NCBI GenBank assembly: GCA_020853755.1
Contig: JADYYG010000046.1
Location: 1 to 64,000 of the forward strand
Direction of reading: 5' to 3'
Length of the DNA stretch: 64,000 nucleotides
DNA from: Dehalococcoidia bacterium
GTDB taxonomy: Bacteria > Chloroflexota > Dehalococcoidia > Tepidiformales > Tepidiformaceae
Shown here: piece by piece, positions 16,766-25,680 of the stretch
Numbering within the stretch: the stretch's first letter is position 1
How the letters are laid out: every line of letters starts with the position of its first letter
The notes under the pieces: model-generated
What the model was told of the DNA's origin: nothing
The model's input: the letters and a program-made list of their open reading frames with translations, nothing else
The model's database searches: none
Program-made: the position numbers and the translations under genes

Positions 16766-18115
16766 TCAACTGGCGGTGTGCGCCCAGAGGAACTCCCAGA
16801 CGTCCATCGAGTCCGGCTGGCCGGCGACACCGATGCGCCCTCGTTCCTGGAATGCGAAGCCGCGCCCGGCGACGAGTTCGCGGACGACGTTGGCCACGAG
16901 GACTTCGCCGCCGCGCCCGGCAGCAGCGATGCGGCGGGCAGCGACGACGATTGCCCCGTGGACGCGCCCTTCTTCGACGATCGGCTCGCCTGCGGTGATG
17001 CCAACCCGTACCCGCAACTCGACGGGCAATTCAGCGCTGGCATCGGCGAGATCGCGCTGGAGTTCCGCGGCGCAGCGGAGGGCGTCCTGGGCGCTGCCGA
17101 AGCGGACGAGGAAGCCATCGCCGGTGGTCATGGCTTCGGCGCCGCGATGACGGTCGATGGCGCGGCGGGTAATGCGCTCATGTTCCCGCAGCACCTGGCG
17201 GCCGCGGTCGTCGCCGAGGCGCTGCATGATGGCGGTGTGGCCTTCGACGTCGGTGTAGAGGAGAGTCTCGAAGCTCCCAGTCGTTCCCGTGTGTGCGCCC
17301 GGGTTGGCAAGGAAGAACCGGCGGAACTCGGCGGCGATCTCAGCGGCATCACCGACGGTGAACATCAGCGCTGCGCCCGGGAACGCGCGCATCTTCGCTC
17401 CCGGGATGGCGGCGGCCAGGTAGCGGGCAGAAGACGGCAGTGGCGATGTGCCTTCACTGCGGTAGGCCACGAGGACCGGGCACTGGATGCGCGGCAGCGA
17501 GCCAGAGATGTCGCTGGCGAGGTAGTTCGCCATCACCCGATCGTAAATGTCGACGGAGGCCGACTCGCGCATGATGGCGGCCATCCGATGGGCGGCCCCG
17601 GCGTTCTCCCAGCCGGCGATGACAGCGTGTGCGGCCGCTTCGGAGAAGAGCGCCCAATCGCTGTGGGCGAGCGTCAAGAGGGCTTCGAAACTCCGCGTGC
17701 GCATCTCGTCGCCGCGAGAGACGCCGCACCAGAGGAGCAGGCTCGCGACCCGTTCGGGGTGGCGCGCGGCGAAGGTCAGGGCTGCGGGCGCGGCCTGGAC
17801 CGGCGCGAGCAGGCCGAACCGCTCGATACCGGCGCGGTCAACCACTGAGCAGAGGTCTTCGACCATCTCCTCGAGTGAGAACTCCGCGGCGGGCGCCCAG
17901 GAAAGCCCGCAGCCGCGCGAGTCATAGCGCACGAGGCGGATACCCTCACCAGCGAGGGATTCGTACCAGCAGCGCCAGTCGGGGTCGGCCCACTCCATCT
18001 GGATGTGCGTGAACGGGATCGTCGGCATCTGGACGACGGGAAGGCCGTCGCCGAACTGCCAGAAAGCAATGCTGGCCTCTCCGCTGGCCGGGGCGTACTG
18101 AATGCGCGGATCCAC
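16766..18115 (-). CDS. Alpha/beta-hydrolase-fold (degenerate) fused to class III nucleotide cyclase
   Basis: A 449-residue fusion. Residues 1-270 have an alpha/beta-hydrolase fold (YDSRGCGLS, AARHPERVASLLLW), but the nucleophile elbow G-x-S-x-G reads A104-P-V106-Q-A108. The usual C-terminal His region reads FPGAALMF, so Ser and His are both missing. Residues 283-449 form a class III adenylate/guanylate cyclase domain. Both metal Asp are present (D289 in LYTDVEGHT, D333 in TTGDGF), as is the transition-state Arg (R395 in AARRI), but the usual Asn is Val391. The likely arrangement is a ligand-sensing pseudo-hydrolase driving a cyclase. The GTG start is leaderless (TAGAAT 6 nt upstream). Confidence 0.85.
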   Translation of the reverse strand: MDPRIQYAPASGEASIAFWQFGDGLPVVQMPTIPFTHIQMEWADPDWRCWYESLAGEGIRLVRYDSRGCGLSWAPAAEFSLEEMVEDLCSVVDRAGIERFGLLAPVQAAPAALTFAARHPERVASLLLWCGVSRGDEMRTRSFEALLTLAHSDWALFSEAAAHAVIAGWENAGAAHRMAAIMRESASVDIYDRVMANYLASDISGSLPRIQCPVLVAYRSEGTSPLPSSARYLAAAIPGAKMRAFPGAALMFTVGDAAEIAAEFRRFFLANPGAHTGTTGSFETLLYTDVEGHTAIMQRLGDDRGRQVLREHERITRRAIDRHRGAEAMTTGDGFLVRFGSAQDALRCAAELQRDLADASAELPVELRVRVGITAGEPIVEEGRVHGAIVVAARRIAAAGRGGEVLVANVVRELVAGRGFAFQERGRIGVAGQPDSMDVWEFLWAHTAS

Positions 18116-18121
18116 CGCGCT

Positions 18122-18127
18122 ATTCTA
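18122..18127 (-). promoter_or_regulatory. -10 box TAGAAT placed for a leaderless start
   Basis: On the minus strand TAGAAT ends 6 nt before the GTG at 18115 of the hydrolase-cyclase fusion. Confidence 0.55.
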
Positions 18128-18153
18128 CGCGGCTGGCAAGCCCGGCCCGGGGA

Positions 18154-18657
18154 TCAGCCGGCTGCCGGTCCCTGGACCAGGACGGGCCGCGCCGAGGTGC
18201 GCATGAGGGCCTCGGTGACGCTGCCGGCAAGGAGGTGGCGCAGCCCGGTGCGCCCATGGGTGGCCATCACGATGACGTCGGCGTCGAGTTCATCGGCGAG
18301 GTCCTTGATGGCTTCGGCGGCGTTCGAGACGTGGAGGACGTGGATGAATGACGCGGCGTGGGGAACTTCGCGGGCGGCGATCTCCACCAGGCGGGCTCTC
18401 GTCTCTATGGTGTCGCGGTCCATGGCTTCGCCGCGCGATTCGACGATGCGCGGGAGCGGGGCCGTGACGGCAGACTTGCCGACAGTGACGGACGGCGGCT
18501 CGGAGAGGCTGTGGTCCTGGCGGCCGTGGACGGCGCGGGGGTCACGCACTTCGAGCAGGTGAATTTCGAATTCAGGCTGGAGACCGAGCAGCTTCCTCAC
18601 GGTCTCGAAGATTCGCAGCGAATTTTCGCTGCCATCCAGCGGCACGAGCGCCTTCAT
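18154..18657 (-). CDS. Universal stress protein (UspA family)
   Basis: A 167-residue single UspA domain. It begins MKALVPLDGSENSLRIFE and ends with the ATP-binding-type signature ATHGRTGLRHLLAGSVTEALMRTSARPVLV, which fits G-2x-G-9x-G(S/T). This subtype therefore probably binds ATP. The start is the ATG at 18657, which has AAAGGAGG about 8 nt upstream; the longer open frame has no such signal. It acts in the cytoplasm in stress tolerance; the specific role is unknown. Confidence 0.93.
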   Translation of the reverse strand: MKALVPLDGSENSLRIFETVRKLLGLQPEFEIHLLEVRDPRAVHGRQDHSLSEPPSVTVGKSAVTAPLPRIVESRGEAMDRDTIETRARLVEIAAREVPHAASFIHVLHVSNAAEAIKDLADELDADVIVMATHGRTGLRHLLAGSVTEALMRTSARPVLVQGPAAG

Positions 18658-18931
18658 GGAGGTCGCCTCCTTTACCTGTTCGGAACGATCTTGCGCGGGT
18701 TGAGGCGGCGCCGGGAGAGACCAACGGGCAGTCCACAACGTCCTTGAGGGATCGTTATCGCGAAAACGTGATGGAAATTCTTTCAAAATTGCCTTGCGGT
18801 CGATCTGAGCAAGTGCTAAAAATAGTGCGGGTCGCGCTGGATGCTGTGTCCGCTCCACACATCCACCGGCCCCTTTTTGTTGTCCCTCGGGCGTTGGCTT
18901 CTTCCCCCCACCCTTCGTACACTTCACGGCG
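18658..18931. other. Intergenic region between divergent genes, locally AT-richer
   Basis: This 274-nt gap separates the universal stress protein gene (minus strand) from the small membrane protein gene (plus strand). It is less GC-rich than its surroundings, especially around 18760-18830. It carries TACACT 8 nt before the ATG at 18932 as a likely -10 box for the plus-strand gene. I see no gene or known RNA element here. Confidence 0.5.
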
Positions 18932-19273
18932 ATGAAGACTCGCCTGCTCAGCCTGCTCGTTGCCGTCGTCCTCTCAGCCGCCGTGATGCCCGCGACGGCA
19001 GCGTTCGCCCAGGAGCATGGCGGCGGGGAATCCGCGACCTCCAACAGCCCAAAGTGGTCTGACGTGAAGGAAGTCGCTACGTGGTCCATCGTCGGCGTGG
19101 GCACCGGCGCTGTGGTGCTCGGGGTGTTCTACACGCTGAAGCGGAAGGTTGGCGGCTTCCCGGAAAACCCCACGTGGGTCGCGCCAATCACGATCATGCA
19201 GTCGAAAGACTTCCTCAGCGAAGACAACATGCCCGACGCGGGTGGTCACGACAGCCACGCGCCGGCGCATTAA
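18932..19273 (+). CDS. Small exported membrane protein, unknown function
   Basis: A 113-residue protein with a cleavable-looking signal peptide (MKTRLLSLLVAVVLSAAVMPATAAFAQ, AxA before EHGG). A single membrane segment follows (WSIVGVGTGAVVLGVFYTL) and then a positively charged stop KRK. The C-terminal tail is hydrophilic and His-rich (GHDSHAPAH), which might bind metal. The composition recalls small accessory subunits of respiratory complexes, but I cannot assign one and no respiratory gene is adjacent. TACACT precedes the ATG by 8 nt. Confidence 0.7.
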   Translation: MKTRLLSLLVAVVLSAAVMPATAAFAQEHGGGESATSNSPKWSDVKEVATWSIVGVGTGAVVLGVFYTLKRKVGGFPENPTWVAPITIMQSKDFLSEDNMPDAGGHDSHAPAH

Positions 19274-19334
19274 CCGCAGCCTTCCGAACCGATCTTTACC
19301 GTTCGCGGCTACTTCCGCCTGAAGGATTGCCGCC

Positions 19335-19994
19335 ATGTACCTCGTGAACGGCCGCACGCTCGAACGCATCGACGAGCACCTCGTCTAATACCTCTCCCGG
19401 CCCCGGCCGGTGCATCTGGATCTTGGCGCCGGTGACGGCCGGTACGCAGCAGCGCTGGCGAAGGCAGACCCGGCCACGCTGCACGTCGCGGTCGAGCCGA
19501 ACCATGCCTCGACGGTCGAGGCTTCGCGGGCGGCCGTGCGCGGTTCGCCGGCTGCGCCGAACCCGGTCTTCCTTCTCGGCTCATGGAGCGAACTGCCGGG
19601 CCCGCTCCCCGAGGCATCGCGGATAACGGTACTGTTCCCGTGGGGGAGCTTGTTGCAGGCGGTGGCGACGGCAAACCCGGAGTTGGTCGATCGGCTTCGA
19701 GCTGTCGCGACGCCGGACGCACGCCTCGAAATCGTGACCGCTATTGAGCCAGCGACAGACCGAAGCGAGTTGCGCCGCCTGAGCCTCGACGGGTTCACGC
19801 CGGAAGCCATGGCCACGGCATGGCGCGAGCGCGGGTTCGCGGTTGAACAGACGGCGCTCGACCCGAGCCACGCCTACCAGACCACCTGGTGGCGGCGGAT
19901 CCGGCGCACACCGGGGCGCACGGCGACCCTGACGCAGGTCACACTGCCTGGTCAGGCTCCCCCGGTTCGACGTGGGCAACGGCGTTCGCGCTGA
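19335..19994 (+). pseudogene. KamB/NpmA-like 16S rRNA (A1408) methyltransferase, interrupted by an in-frame TAA
   Basis: The translated region matches the KamB/NpmA family that methylates N1 of A1408 in 16S rRNA. SAM motif I is HLDLGAGDGRY, the signature is ITVLFPWGSLLQAV, and the C-terminal motif is TTWWRRIRR. The ATG at 19335 has AAGGA about 10 nt upstream and encodes the expected N-terminal strand (MYLVNGRTLERIDEHLV). Codon 18 is then TAA, and the same frame resumes with YLSRPRPVHLDLG. Without readthrough, translation could only restart at the GTG at 19410, with no visible ribosome binding site. It may be a true nonsense mutation or a sequencing error. The 3' end overlaps the SPFH gene by 56 nt. 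Confidence 0.75.
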
Positions 19995-20940
19995 TGAGCG
20001 CATCCCGCATCTGGCCCGCGAGGTCCGACATGCCGCCCGGCGTGTAGGGCACGAAAATCGTGTTCGCACGGGACGACGCGCCGATTTCCTTCACCGTGTC
20101 GTAGTGCTGTGTCATCAGGACGAGTTGCATGATGCTCTCGGGCGAAGTGCCGCTGATGCTCTGGGCGAACTGGTCCACGGATTCGCGCAGGCCATCGATG
20201 ATCGCGCGGCGCTGGTCGGCGATGCCGCGCCCCTGGAGCGCCTTGCTCTCTGCTTCGGCTTCGGCCGCTTTCACCTTCAAGATCTTGTCCGCTTCGCCGC
20301 GCTCCTGGGCTGCCTCACGGAGGCGCTTGGCGGCGTTGATTTCGTTCATCGACTCCTTGACCTTCTTGTCGGGGTCGATATCGGTGACGAGGGCCTGGAC
20401 GATGATGTAGCCGAAGGTGTCCATCTCGCCGGAGAGTTCCTCTTTGACGGCGATGGCGACTTCGTCCTTGCGTTCGAAGACGTCGTCGAGCTCCATCTTC
20501 GGGACGCGGGCGCGGACGACGTCGAAGACGTAAGCAGTGATCTGCACGGTCGGCTGGTCGAGGCGGTAGAAGGCGTCGTAGACCTTGGACGGGAGCACCA
20601 TGTACTGCACGGCGACGATGATGTGGACGAACACGTTGTCGAGGGTTTTCGTTTCGACGGTGACATCGAGTTGCTGGACGCGGAGGTTGATGCGGCCGGC
20701 GACGCGCTCGATGAAGGGGACTTTCAGGTTCAGGCCGGGTGTGGCGACGCGGCGGAACTTGCCGAACCGCTCGACCACCGCAGACGTCTGTTGTTCGACG
20801 GTGAAGAACGAAGAGAAGAGCGCGATCAGCGCGATGAGGGCAATCACCCCGAGGACGATTAAGACTCCCACCCTGTGTCTGCCTTTCGCCGCATGCGGCA
20901 CTACGGAGTTGGGCGAGAGTATAGCGAAGAGCGAGGACAT
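19939..20940 (-). CDS. SPFH/Band 7 (stomatin-prohibitin-like) membrane protein
   Basis: A 333-residue protein with one N-terminal membrane segment (VGVLIVLGVIALIALIALFSSFF). A Band 7/SPFH domain follows (VVERFGKFRRVATPGLNLKVPF, then TLDNVFVHIIVAVQYMV). Next comes a helical coiled-coil region rich in Ala, Glu and Lys (RLREAAQERGEADKILKVKAAEAEAE), typical of oligomerising stomatins. Such proteins form large membrane-associated rings that organise proteases or membrane domains. No NfeD-type partner is adjacent. The gene is followed on the minus strand by the convergent methyltransferase relic. Confidence 0.93.
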   Translation of the reverse strand: MSSLFAILSPNSVVPHAAKGRHRVGVLIVLGVIALIALIALFSSFFTVEQQTSAVVERFGKFRRVATPGLNLKVPFIERVAGRINLRVQQLDVTVETKTLDNVFVHIIVAVQYMVLPSKVYDAFYRLDQPTVQITAYVFDVVRARVPKMELDDVFERKDEVAIAVKEELSGEMDTFGYIIVQALVTDIDPDKKVKESMNEINAAKRLREAAQERGEADKILKVKAAEAEAESKALQGRGIADQRRAIIDGLRESVDQFAQSISGTSPESIMQLVLMTQHYDTVKEIGASSRANTIFVPYTPGGMSDLAGQMRDALISANAVAHVEPGEPDQAV

Positions 20941-20961
20941 GCCTGCGGCGCGGGACGATGG

Positions 20962-23900
20962 TCAGAGCAGCGCCTGGCGGTATTGGGATAGGAGGCGTTC
21001 GAGCTCGGCCTCCGGGTTGCGCAGCCACGCGGGGGCAAAGACGCGGTGGACGTTCCAGCCCATGCGTTCGAGGGCGGCTCTCCGCCCAAGCTCGCGGTCA
21101 CGGGCCGAAGGGGCTGCGTAGTAGGCCGGGCCGTCGCATTCGACGGCGAGCACGAAACGCTCGCGATCCGCAGGATGGCGGACGCCGATGTCGACCTGGT
21201 AGCCGCCGACGCCAACCCGCGCTTCGCAATCGAGGCCCTGTCCGCGAAGAGCCTCGATGAGCACGGCCGGGAACAGCCCCATGCCGCTGCTGCTGGCCGG
21301 TGTTTCGATGGCAGGGAGCGCGGCGGGGCCGCGTTCGGCGTAGTCGAGGTAGTCCCGCAGGCGGAGTGCGCCGGTGGACCCGGCCCGCGACGAGTCGACG
21401 TCGCCAGCGTGGAGGCTGGTCACGAGGACCGTCTTCCAGCGGGCGCGGGTGATCGCGACGTTGAGGCGGCGCTCGCCCTTCTCCTGCCCGAGGGGGCCGA
21501 AGTTCATGAACATGCGGCCGTCGGAATCCTTGCCGTAGCCGACGCTGAGGAACATGACGTCCGACTCATCGCCCTGGACGGTCTCGAGGTTGCGGACGAG
21601 GCCGCCAGATTCAACCCAGCCGCGAACCAGCGGATCCAGCGCGGCGGCGGCGTCGAGTTGTTCGAGGATCTCCGACTGCTGGGCGAGCGACATCGCAGTC
21701 ACCGAGAGCTGGCGCCCGGACGGGCCGTGCGCGAGCTCTTCGCGGAGGAGTTCGATGACGCGCCTGGCCTCGGCCGGGTTGGCGCGGGACTTGCCGCGCC
21801 CGTAGACGCCGTCGGACACGAACTGGAACTGGACGCCGGAGTCCGGGCGCACGCCCCAGGCGTCGGGAAAGGCGATGAGGCGTCCATCGTAGAAGTAGGC
21901 GTTCGAGAAGGCGATGAGGGCTTCGTCGCGCGAGCGGTAGTGGGCGCGAAGCATGGTCGATGGGAGCAGCGGCGCGGCTTCGTCGAGGATGCTCTCGAAG
22001 GTCACCTCATCGTCGTCATCGGTGGCCGCGCTGATCTCCTTGCTGAAGAAGCTCGTGGGCGGCATCTGCTTCGAGTCGCCGACGATGATGGCCTGGGGCG
22101 CAAGGCTGAGCGCAACGACGAGGTCGGGCGTCGGGATCATGCTCGCCTCGTCGACGATGACGGCATCGAAGCGGTAGGTGCGGCCGTCGCCGTGGCAGAG
22201 GTACTGAGCGGCGGCAAGCGGGCTCATGAGCAGGCAGGGCTTGAGCGTCTGGACGGCCTCGCGGCTGTTGCCGAGCATGGTGCGGAGGGCGGGCCGGCGC
22301 TTCGCGTGAGCGTACTTCACGAGGGCGGCCATCGACGGATGGTTCGCGCTGCGCGGGCGGCCGTCGCGGACCGTGTAGAGCACGTTTCCGCGGCCCCAGC
22401 CGATCATTTCGGAATCAAGCCGGGCGAACGATTCGACGAGCCGGTCGTGCTGATCCGGCGTGCGCGCGAGTTCGCCGGCTGCGAGTTGGCGGGCCCATGC
22501 CCCGTAGACCGTGGCCGGGACGACGGCGCCCAGCTGGCGGTGCGTCGCAGCGTGGGCCAGGAGGGTTGCGAACGCCTCGCGCATCTCCAGCGGTTCGAGC
22601 CTGCCAAGGACTGCTGCCATCCGCACGAGCGAGCCAAAGCGGTCCATGCCCGGGAGCAGCATGGCAGCCCACTCGCTGATCTCGCCCACGGCGGCGTCAG
22701 CGGGGGCGTTCGGACCAAAGGATTCGGCGCAAACAGCGAGGGCGGCCCGCACATCCCGCACGCCGGCGGCAAGCTGGCTGCCGGTCTCCCCTTCACCGCC
22801 GGTCTCGCGGTAGCCGGCTTCGAGGTAGCGCTGGTAGTCGGCCCGCGCCCCGTAGAACCCCGGGCTGACGAAGCGGAGAAACGAACGGGCGCGCCGCCGG
22901 TACTCGCCGACGTCGGTCAGCCGCCGTGCAAGGGTTTCAAGCTCGGCAACCGTGTGTGCGCTTGCTGGCGGGTGTGACGGCCCGAGGACCGGCGCCAGGA
23001 GCTGTCCGGCGGTCTCGCTCGATGAAGCGAGCGTCTCGAGGGCGGCCCGAAGACGGGGCTCGAGGTCATTGGCCCCGGCTGGCGGTGCGAAATGCACCCA
23101 CGGGCCGGCGAGAAGCGCAAGGTCATCTGGAGCGAAGGCGTCGAGTTCCTTCGCGGCGTCCGTCACGTCGTCGAGCCAGAAACGCGAGCGGTCCGCGATT
23201 GGCGGCACGGGGACGCCTTCGCGGAAGTCAGCAGCAACGTGGATCGCGCGCGAGGTGACCTCGTAGGCGTTCGTCCAGCCCTCGGCGCCGAGCGGTTCGG
23301 CGAGGCTGTCGGCGTAGGCGTTCAGGCGCTGGCGGAGTTCGCCATAGCGCGCCGGGAGGGCGGCTTCCGGCTTCGGCGGGAGCGGGCCGGCGTCCAGCGT
23401 GCCGACGATCTCCTTGATGACCTGGGCCTTGGCGTCGGCCCGGTTCGTTGCACCGGCGTTGGAGGCGAGGTGGAGGACCGCTTCGCCGAGCCCGGCCTCG
23501 CGCAGGTTGTCGAGCACGACTTCACGGGCGACGCGCTTTTCGGCGACGAAGAGCACACGTTTCCGCTGGGCCAGGAGCTCCGCAATGATGTTCGTGATGG
23601 TCTGGCTCTTGCCGGTGCCGGGAGGACCTTCGATGACGAGCGAAGAGCCGGAGGCCGCCATCGCCACCGCCTGGAGCTGGTAGGCGTCAGCATCGACAAC
23701 GAGGCGCATTGCCCCCGGCGCGAGCTGGCGGTCCACCGGTACTTCGGGGGCTTCGGGAATCTCCGGCAGCGCGTCCTCGCCGGCAAGGGCGCGAAGAATG
23801 GGGTGTTCAGCCAACTCGGGCAGCCGCCGGTCGATCTCGTCGACCATGGCCAGCTTGGCGAAGGCGAAGACGTCGACCACCGGGCCGTCGACCTCGACCA

Positions 23901-24597
23901 ACCAGCCGGGCTGCTGCTTCACGACCTCCCGAACGCGGTCGAGGAATGCCGCGAGCGTGGGAAAGGCGGGCTCGCCCGCGGCGTCTTCGAGTTCGGGCAG
24001 GCGGAGGCCGAGCTGGGACGCCAGCAGGTAGGACAGCGACGGGTTCACCTCGGCGGGGTCATCGGCAGCGGCCTGGAGGCGGACTTCCTTTGCCTGCCGG
24101 TCGTACGCGAGATCCACCGGGGCGAGGACGAGCGGTGAGCGCAGTTCGTGGCCGTCCGGGTCAATCCACTGGAGCCAGCCGAGGGCGAGGAAGAGCACCT
24201 GGATTCCCTGCTCGCGGTCAGCGAGGCGGGCGCGGTCCGCAAGGCCAGCCGCGGCGGCGAAGGCCGCGATGGCGCGTTCGTCTTCGGCCGGGTTGGCCGC
24301 ATCGGGCGCGAAGTTGCGCGCGTTGAACGAGACTTCGCCGTCCACCGTGACCATTTGCTCGAACAGGTCTTCGGGTGAGGCGGGGAGCGCGAGGGCGCGG
24401 GCCGAACGGTAGTGGATCGCCCGGTTCCGGCGCGTTACGTCGAGCAGTTCCCGCTTCCACTGGTCGGCTTTCGTGCGGAACCGCTCGGACACCGGTTCGG
24501 CCTTAGGCTCGACGGGCTGAGGCGCAGCGGTCGGCGTGTCTTCGTCCGCGTGGCGAAACCCAAAGTTGACCACCGGCTCTTTGAACTCCCTGGGCAT
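20962..24597 (-). CDS. SF1 helicase with DUF4011-like N-terminus and C-terminal MTES_1575/Vsr-like endonuclease
   Basis: A protein of about 1211 residues. The N-terminal region (WKRELLDVTRRNRAIHYR) resembles DUF4011. An SF1 helicase follows, with Walker A GPPGTGKSQTITNI near residue 325, Walker B FDAVIVDEAS near 815, motif III GDSKQMPP and motif VI RRLNVAITRAR. The last 100 residues form a PD-(D/E)xK-type nuclease: VDIGV, then AVECDGPAYY and a Trp-Arg-type ending ERMGWNVHRVF, as in REase_MTES_1575. The same architecture occurs in a reported anti-phage helicase-nuclease, but no other defence gene flanks this one. The ATG at 24597 is preferred because TACACT lies 8 nt upstream. Confidence 0.88.
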   Translation of the reverse strand: MPREFKEPVVNFGFRHADEDTPTAAPQPVEPKAEPVSERFRTKADQWKRELLDVTRRNRAIHYRSARALALPASPEDLFEQMVTVDGEVSFNARNFAPDAANPAEDERAIAAFAAAAGLADRARLADREQGIQVLFLALGWLQWIDPDGHELRSPLVLAPVDLAYDRQAKEVRLQAAADDPAEVNPSLSYLLASQLGLRLPELEDAAGEPAFPTLAAFLDRVREVVKQQPGWLVEVDGPVVDVFAFAKLAMVDEIDRRLPELAEHPILRALAGEDALPEIPEAPEVPVDRQLAPGAMRLVVDADAYQLQAVAMAASGSSLVIEGPPGTGKSQTITNIIAELLAQRKRVLFVAEKRVAREVVLDNLREAGLGEAVLHLASNAGATNRADAKAQVIKEIVGTLDAGPLPPKPEAALPARYGELRQRLNAYADSLAEPLGAEGWTNAYEVTSRAIHVAADFREGVPVPPIADRSRFWLDDVTDAAKELDAFAPDDLALLAGPWVHFAPPAGANDLEPRLRAALETLASSSETAGQLLAPVLGPSHPPASAHTVAELETLARRLTDVGEYRRRARSFLRFVSPGFYGARADYQRYLEAGYRETGGEGETGSQLAAGVRDVRAALAVCAESFGPNAPADAAVGEISEWAAMLLPGMDRFGSLVRMAAVLGRLEPLEMREAFATLLAHAATHRQLGAVVPATVYGAWARQLAAGELARTPDQHDRLVESFARLDSEMIGWGRGNVLYTVRDGRPRSANHPSMAALVKYAHAKRRPALRTMLGNSREAVQTLKPCLLMSPLAAAQYLCHGDGRTYRFDAVIVDEASMIPTPDLVVALSLAPQAIIVGDSKQMPPTSFFSKEISAATDDDDEVTFESILDEAAPLLPSTMLRAHYRSRDEALIAFSNAYFYDGRLIAFPDAWGVRPDSGVQFQFVSDGVYGRGKSRANPAEARRVIELLREELAHGPSGRQLSVTAMSLAQQSEILEQLDAAAALDPLVRGWVESGGLVRNLETVQGDESDVMFLSVGYGKDSDGRMFMNFGPLGQEKGERRLNVAITRARWKTVLVTSLHAGDVDSSRAGSTGALRLRDYLDYAERGPAALPAIETPASSSGMGLFPAVLIEALRGQGLDCEARVGVGGYQVDIGVRHPADRERFVLAVECDGPAYYAAPSARDRELGRRAALERMGWNVHRVFAPAWLRNPEAELERLLSQYRQALL

Positions 24598-24693
24598 GCA
24601 GAGCGAGTGTACCAACCGTCCCGCCTACGCTTCGCGGCGCGCCGCCGGGGGTGAATCGCGGCAGCCTGCGCGGGCTAGTAGAGTTGGCTGGAG

Positions 24694-25644
24694 ATGACTC
24701 GAACTGTCCTGGCCGCCGACTTCGGGGGCACCCACCTTCGTGCCGCCCTTGTCAGCGAGGCCGGCGAAATCCTGACCCGCGTTGACCATGCCACGCCCGA
24801 GGAAGCGACCCCGCAGAGCGTGATCGCCCGCGTGGTCGACCTGCTTGCCGAAGCCGCTGAAGCGGGTTCGCCACGGCCTGCCGCCGCCTGCATCGCTACC
24901 GCCGGGCTGATCAACGCGGACGAAGGAAAGGTGATCCTCGCACCGAATATCCCGGGCTTCCGCAACCTCGTCCTGACGACACCCGTGTCCGAGCGTCTCG
25001 GCGTGCCCGCGTTCATCGAAAACGACGCGAGCGCGGCCGCACTCGGCGAGTTCCGGTTCGGAGCAGGCAAGGGCACGCGCCACCTCCTCCATGCGACGCT
25101 CGGAACCGGCATCGGCGGCGGGATCGTGATCGACGGCAAGCTATACCGGGGCGCGAAGGGCCTCGCCGGCGAAATCGGGCACATCATCCTGAACCCGGCA
25201 GGTCCGAAGTGTAACTGTGGCTCACGGGGCTGCCTCGAAGCGATGGTCAGCGGCGTCGCCTTCGCGGACCGTGCGCGGCGGATCCTCGACCAGGGCAAGT
25301 CACGCGTGCTGCACGAGATTGTCGGCTACGAAGACCCGTCGGCGACGCACCTGTACATCGCAGCGACCAAGGGCGACGCCCTCTGCGAGGCGGAGATCCG
25401 GCATGGCGGGCACCTGCTCGGGCTGGGCCTCGGCAGCCTTGTCAATGTGCTCAACCCGGACGCGGTGACGCTCAGCGGGGGCCTGCTGGCGATGGGCGAG
25501 ATGCTGGTGCGGCCGATGCGCGAAGCGATGTACTCGCTGGCCTACGGGCCTGCCGCGGGGACGCTGATCCGGCTCAGCACCCTGGGCGAAGACGCCGGGC
25601 TGCTGGGCGCTGCGGCGGTCGCGTTCGAACGCCTGGACGGCTAA
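24694..25644 (+). CDS. ROK-family sugar kinase (glucokinase-like)
   Basis: A 316-residue ROK kinase. The phosphate-binding motif is ADFGGTHLRAAL at the N-terminus, the sugar-binding segment is FIENDASAAALGEFRFG, and the ROK signature carries the zinc-binding cluster CNCGSRGCLEA. These features fit bacterial glucokinase, which phosphorylates glucose at C6 with ATP, but other ROK sugars cannot be excluded. TAGAGT lies 9 nt before the ATG with GGAG directly before it. The gene stands alone. Confidence 0.9.
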   Translation: MTRTVLAADFGGTHLRAALVSEAGEILTRVDHATPEEATPQSVIARVVDLLAEAAEAGSPRPAAACIATAGLINADEGKVILAPNIPGFRNLVLTTPVSERLGVPAFIENDASAAALGEFRFGAGKGTRHLLHATLGTGIGGGIVIDGKLYRGAKGLAGEIGHIILNPAGPKCNCGSRGCLEAMVSGVAFADRARRILDQGKSRVLHEIVGYEDPSATHLYIAATKGDALCEAEIRHGGHLLGLGLGSLVNVLNPDAVTLSGGLLAMGEMLVRPMREAMYSLAYGPAAGTLIRLSTLGEDAGLLGAAAVAFERLDG

Positions 25645-25680
25645 CGAAAACCCGGGACGTCAGCATCGACGGCCCCACTG

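Noticed and set aside
18154-19104. A 316-codon version of the universal stress protein
   Set aside because: The extension lacks Usp features and crosses the intergenic region; the ATG at 18657 has AAAGGAGG and the typical N-terminus.
19335-19994. Stop-codon readthrough or recoding at codon 18 of the methyltransferase
   Set aside because: No hairpin or selenocysteine-type signal is visible and the codon is TAA; a plain mutation or sequence error is simpler.
21046-22977. A 643-codon plus-strand frame opposite the helicase-nuclease gene
   Set aside because: Antisense shadow; the minus-strand frame carries all helicase and nuclease motifs.
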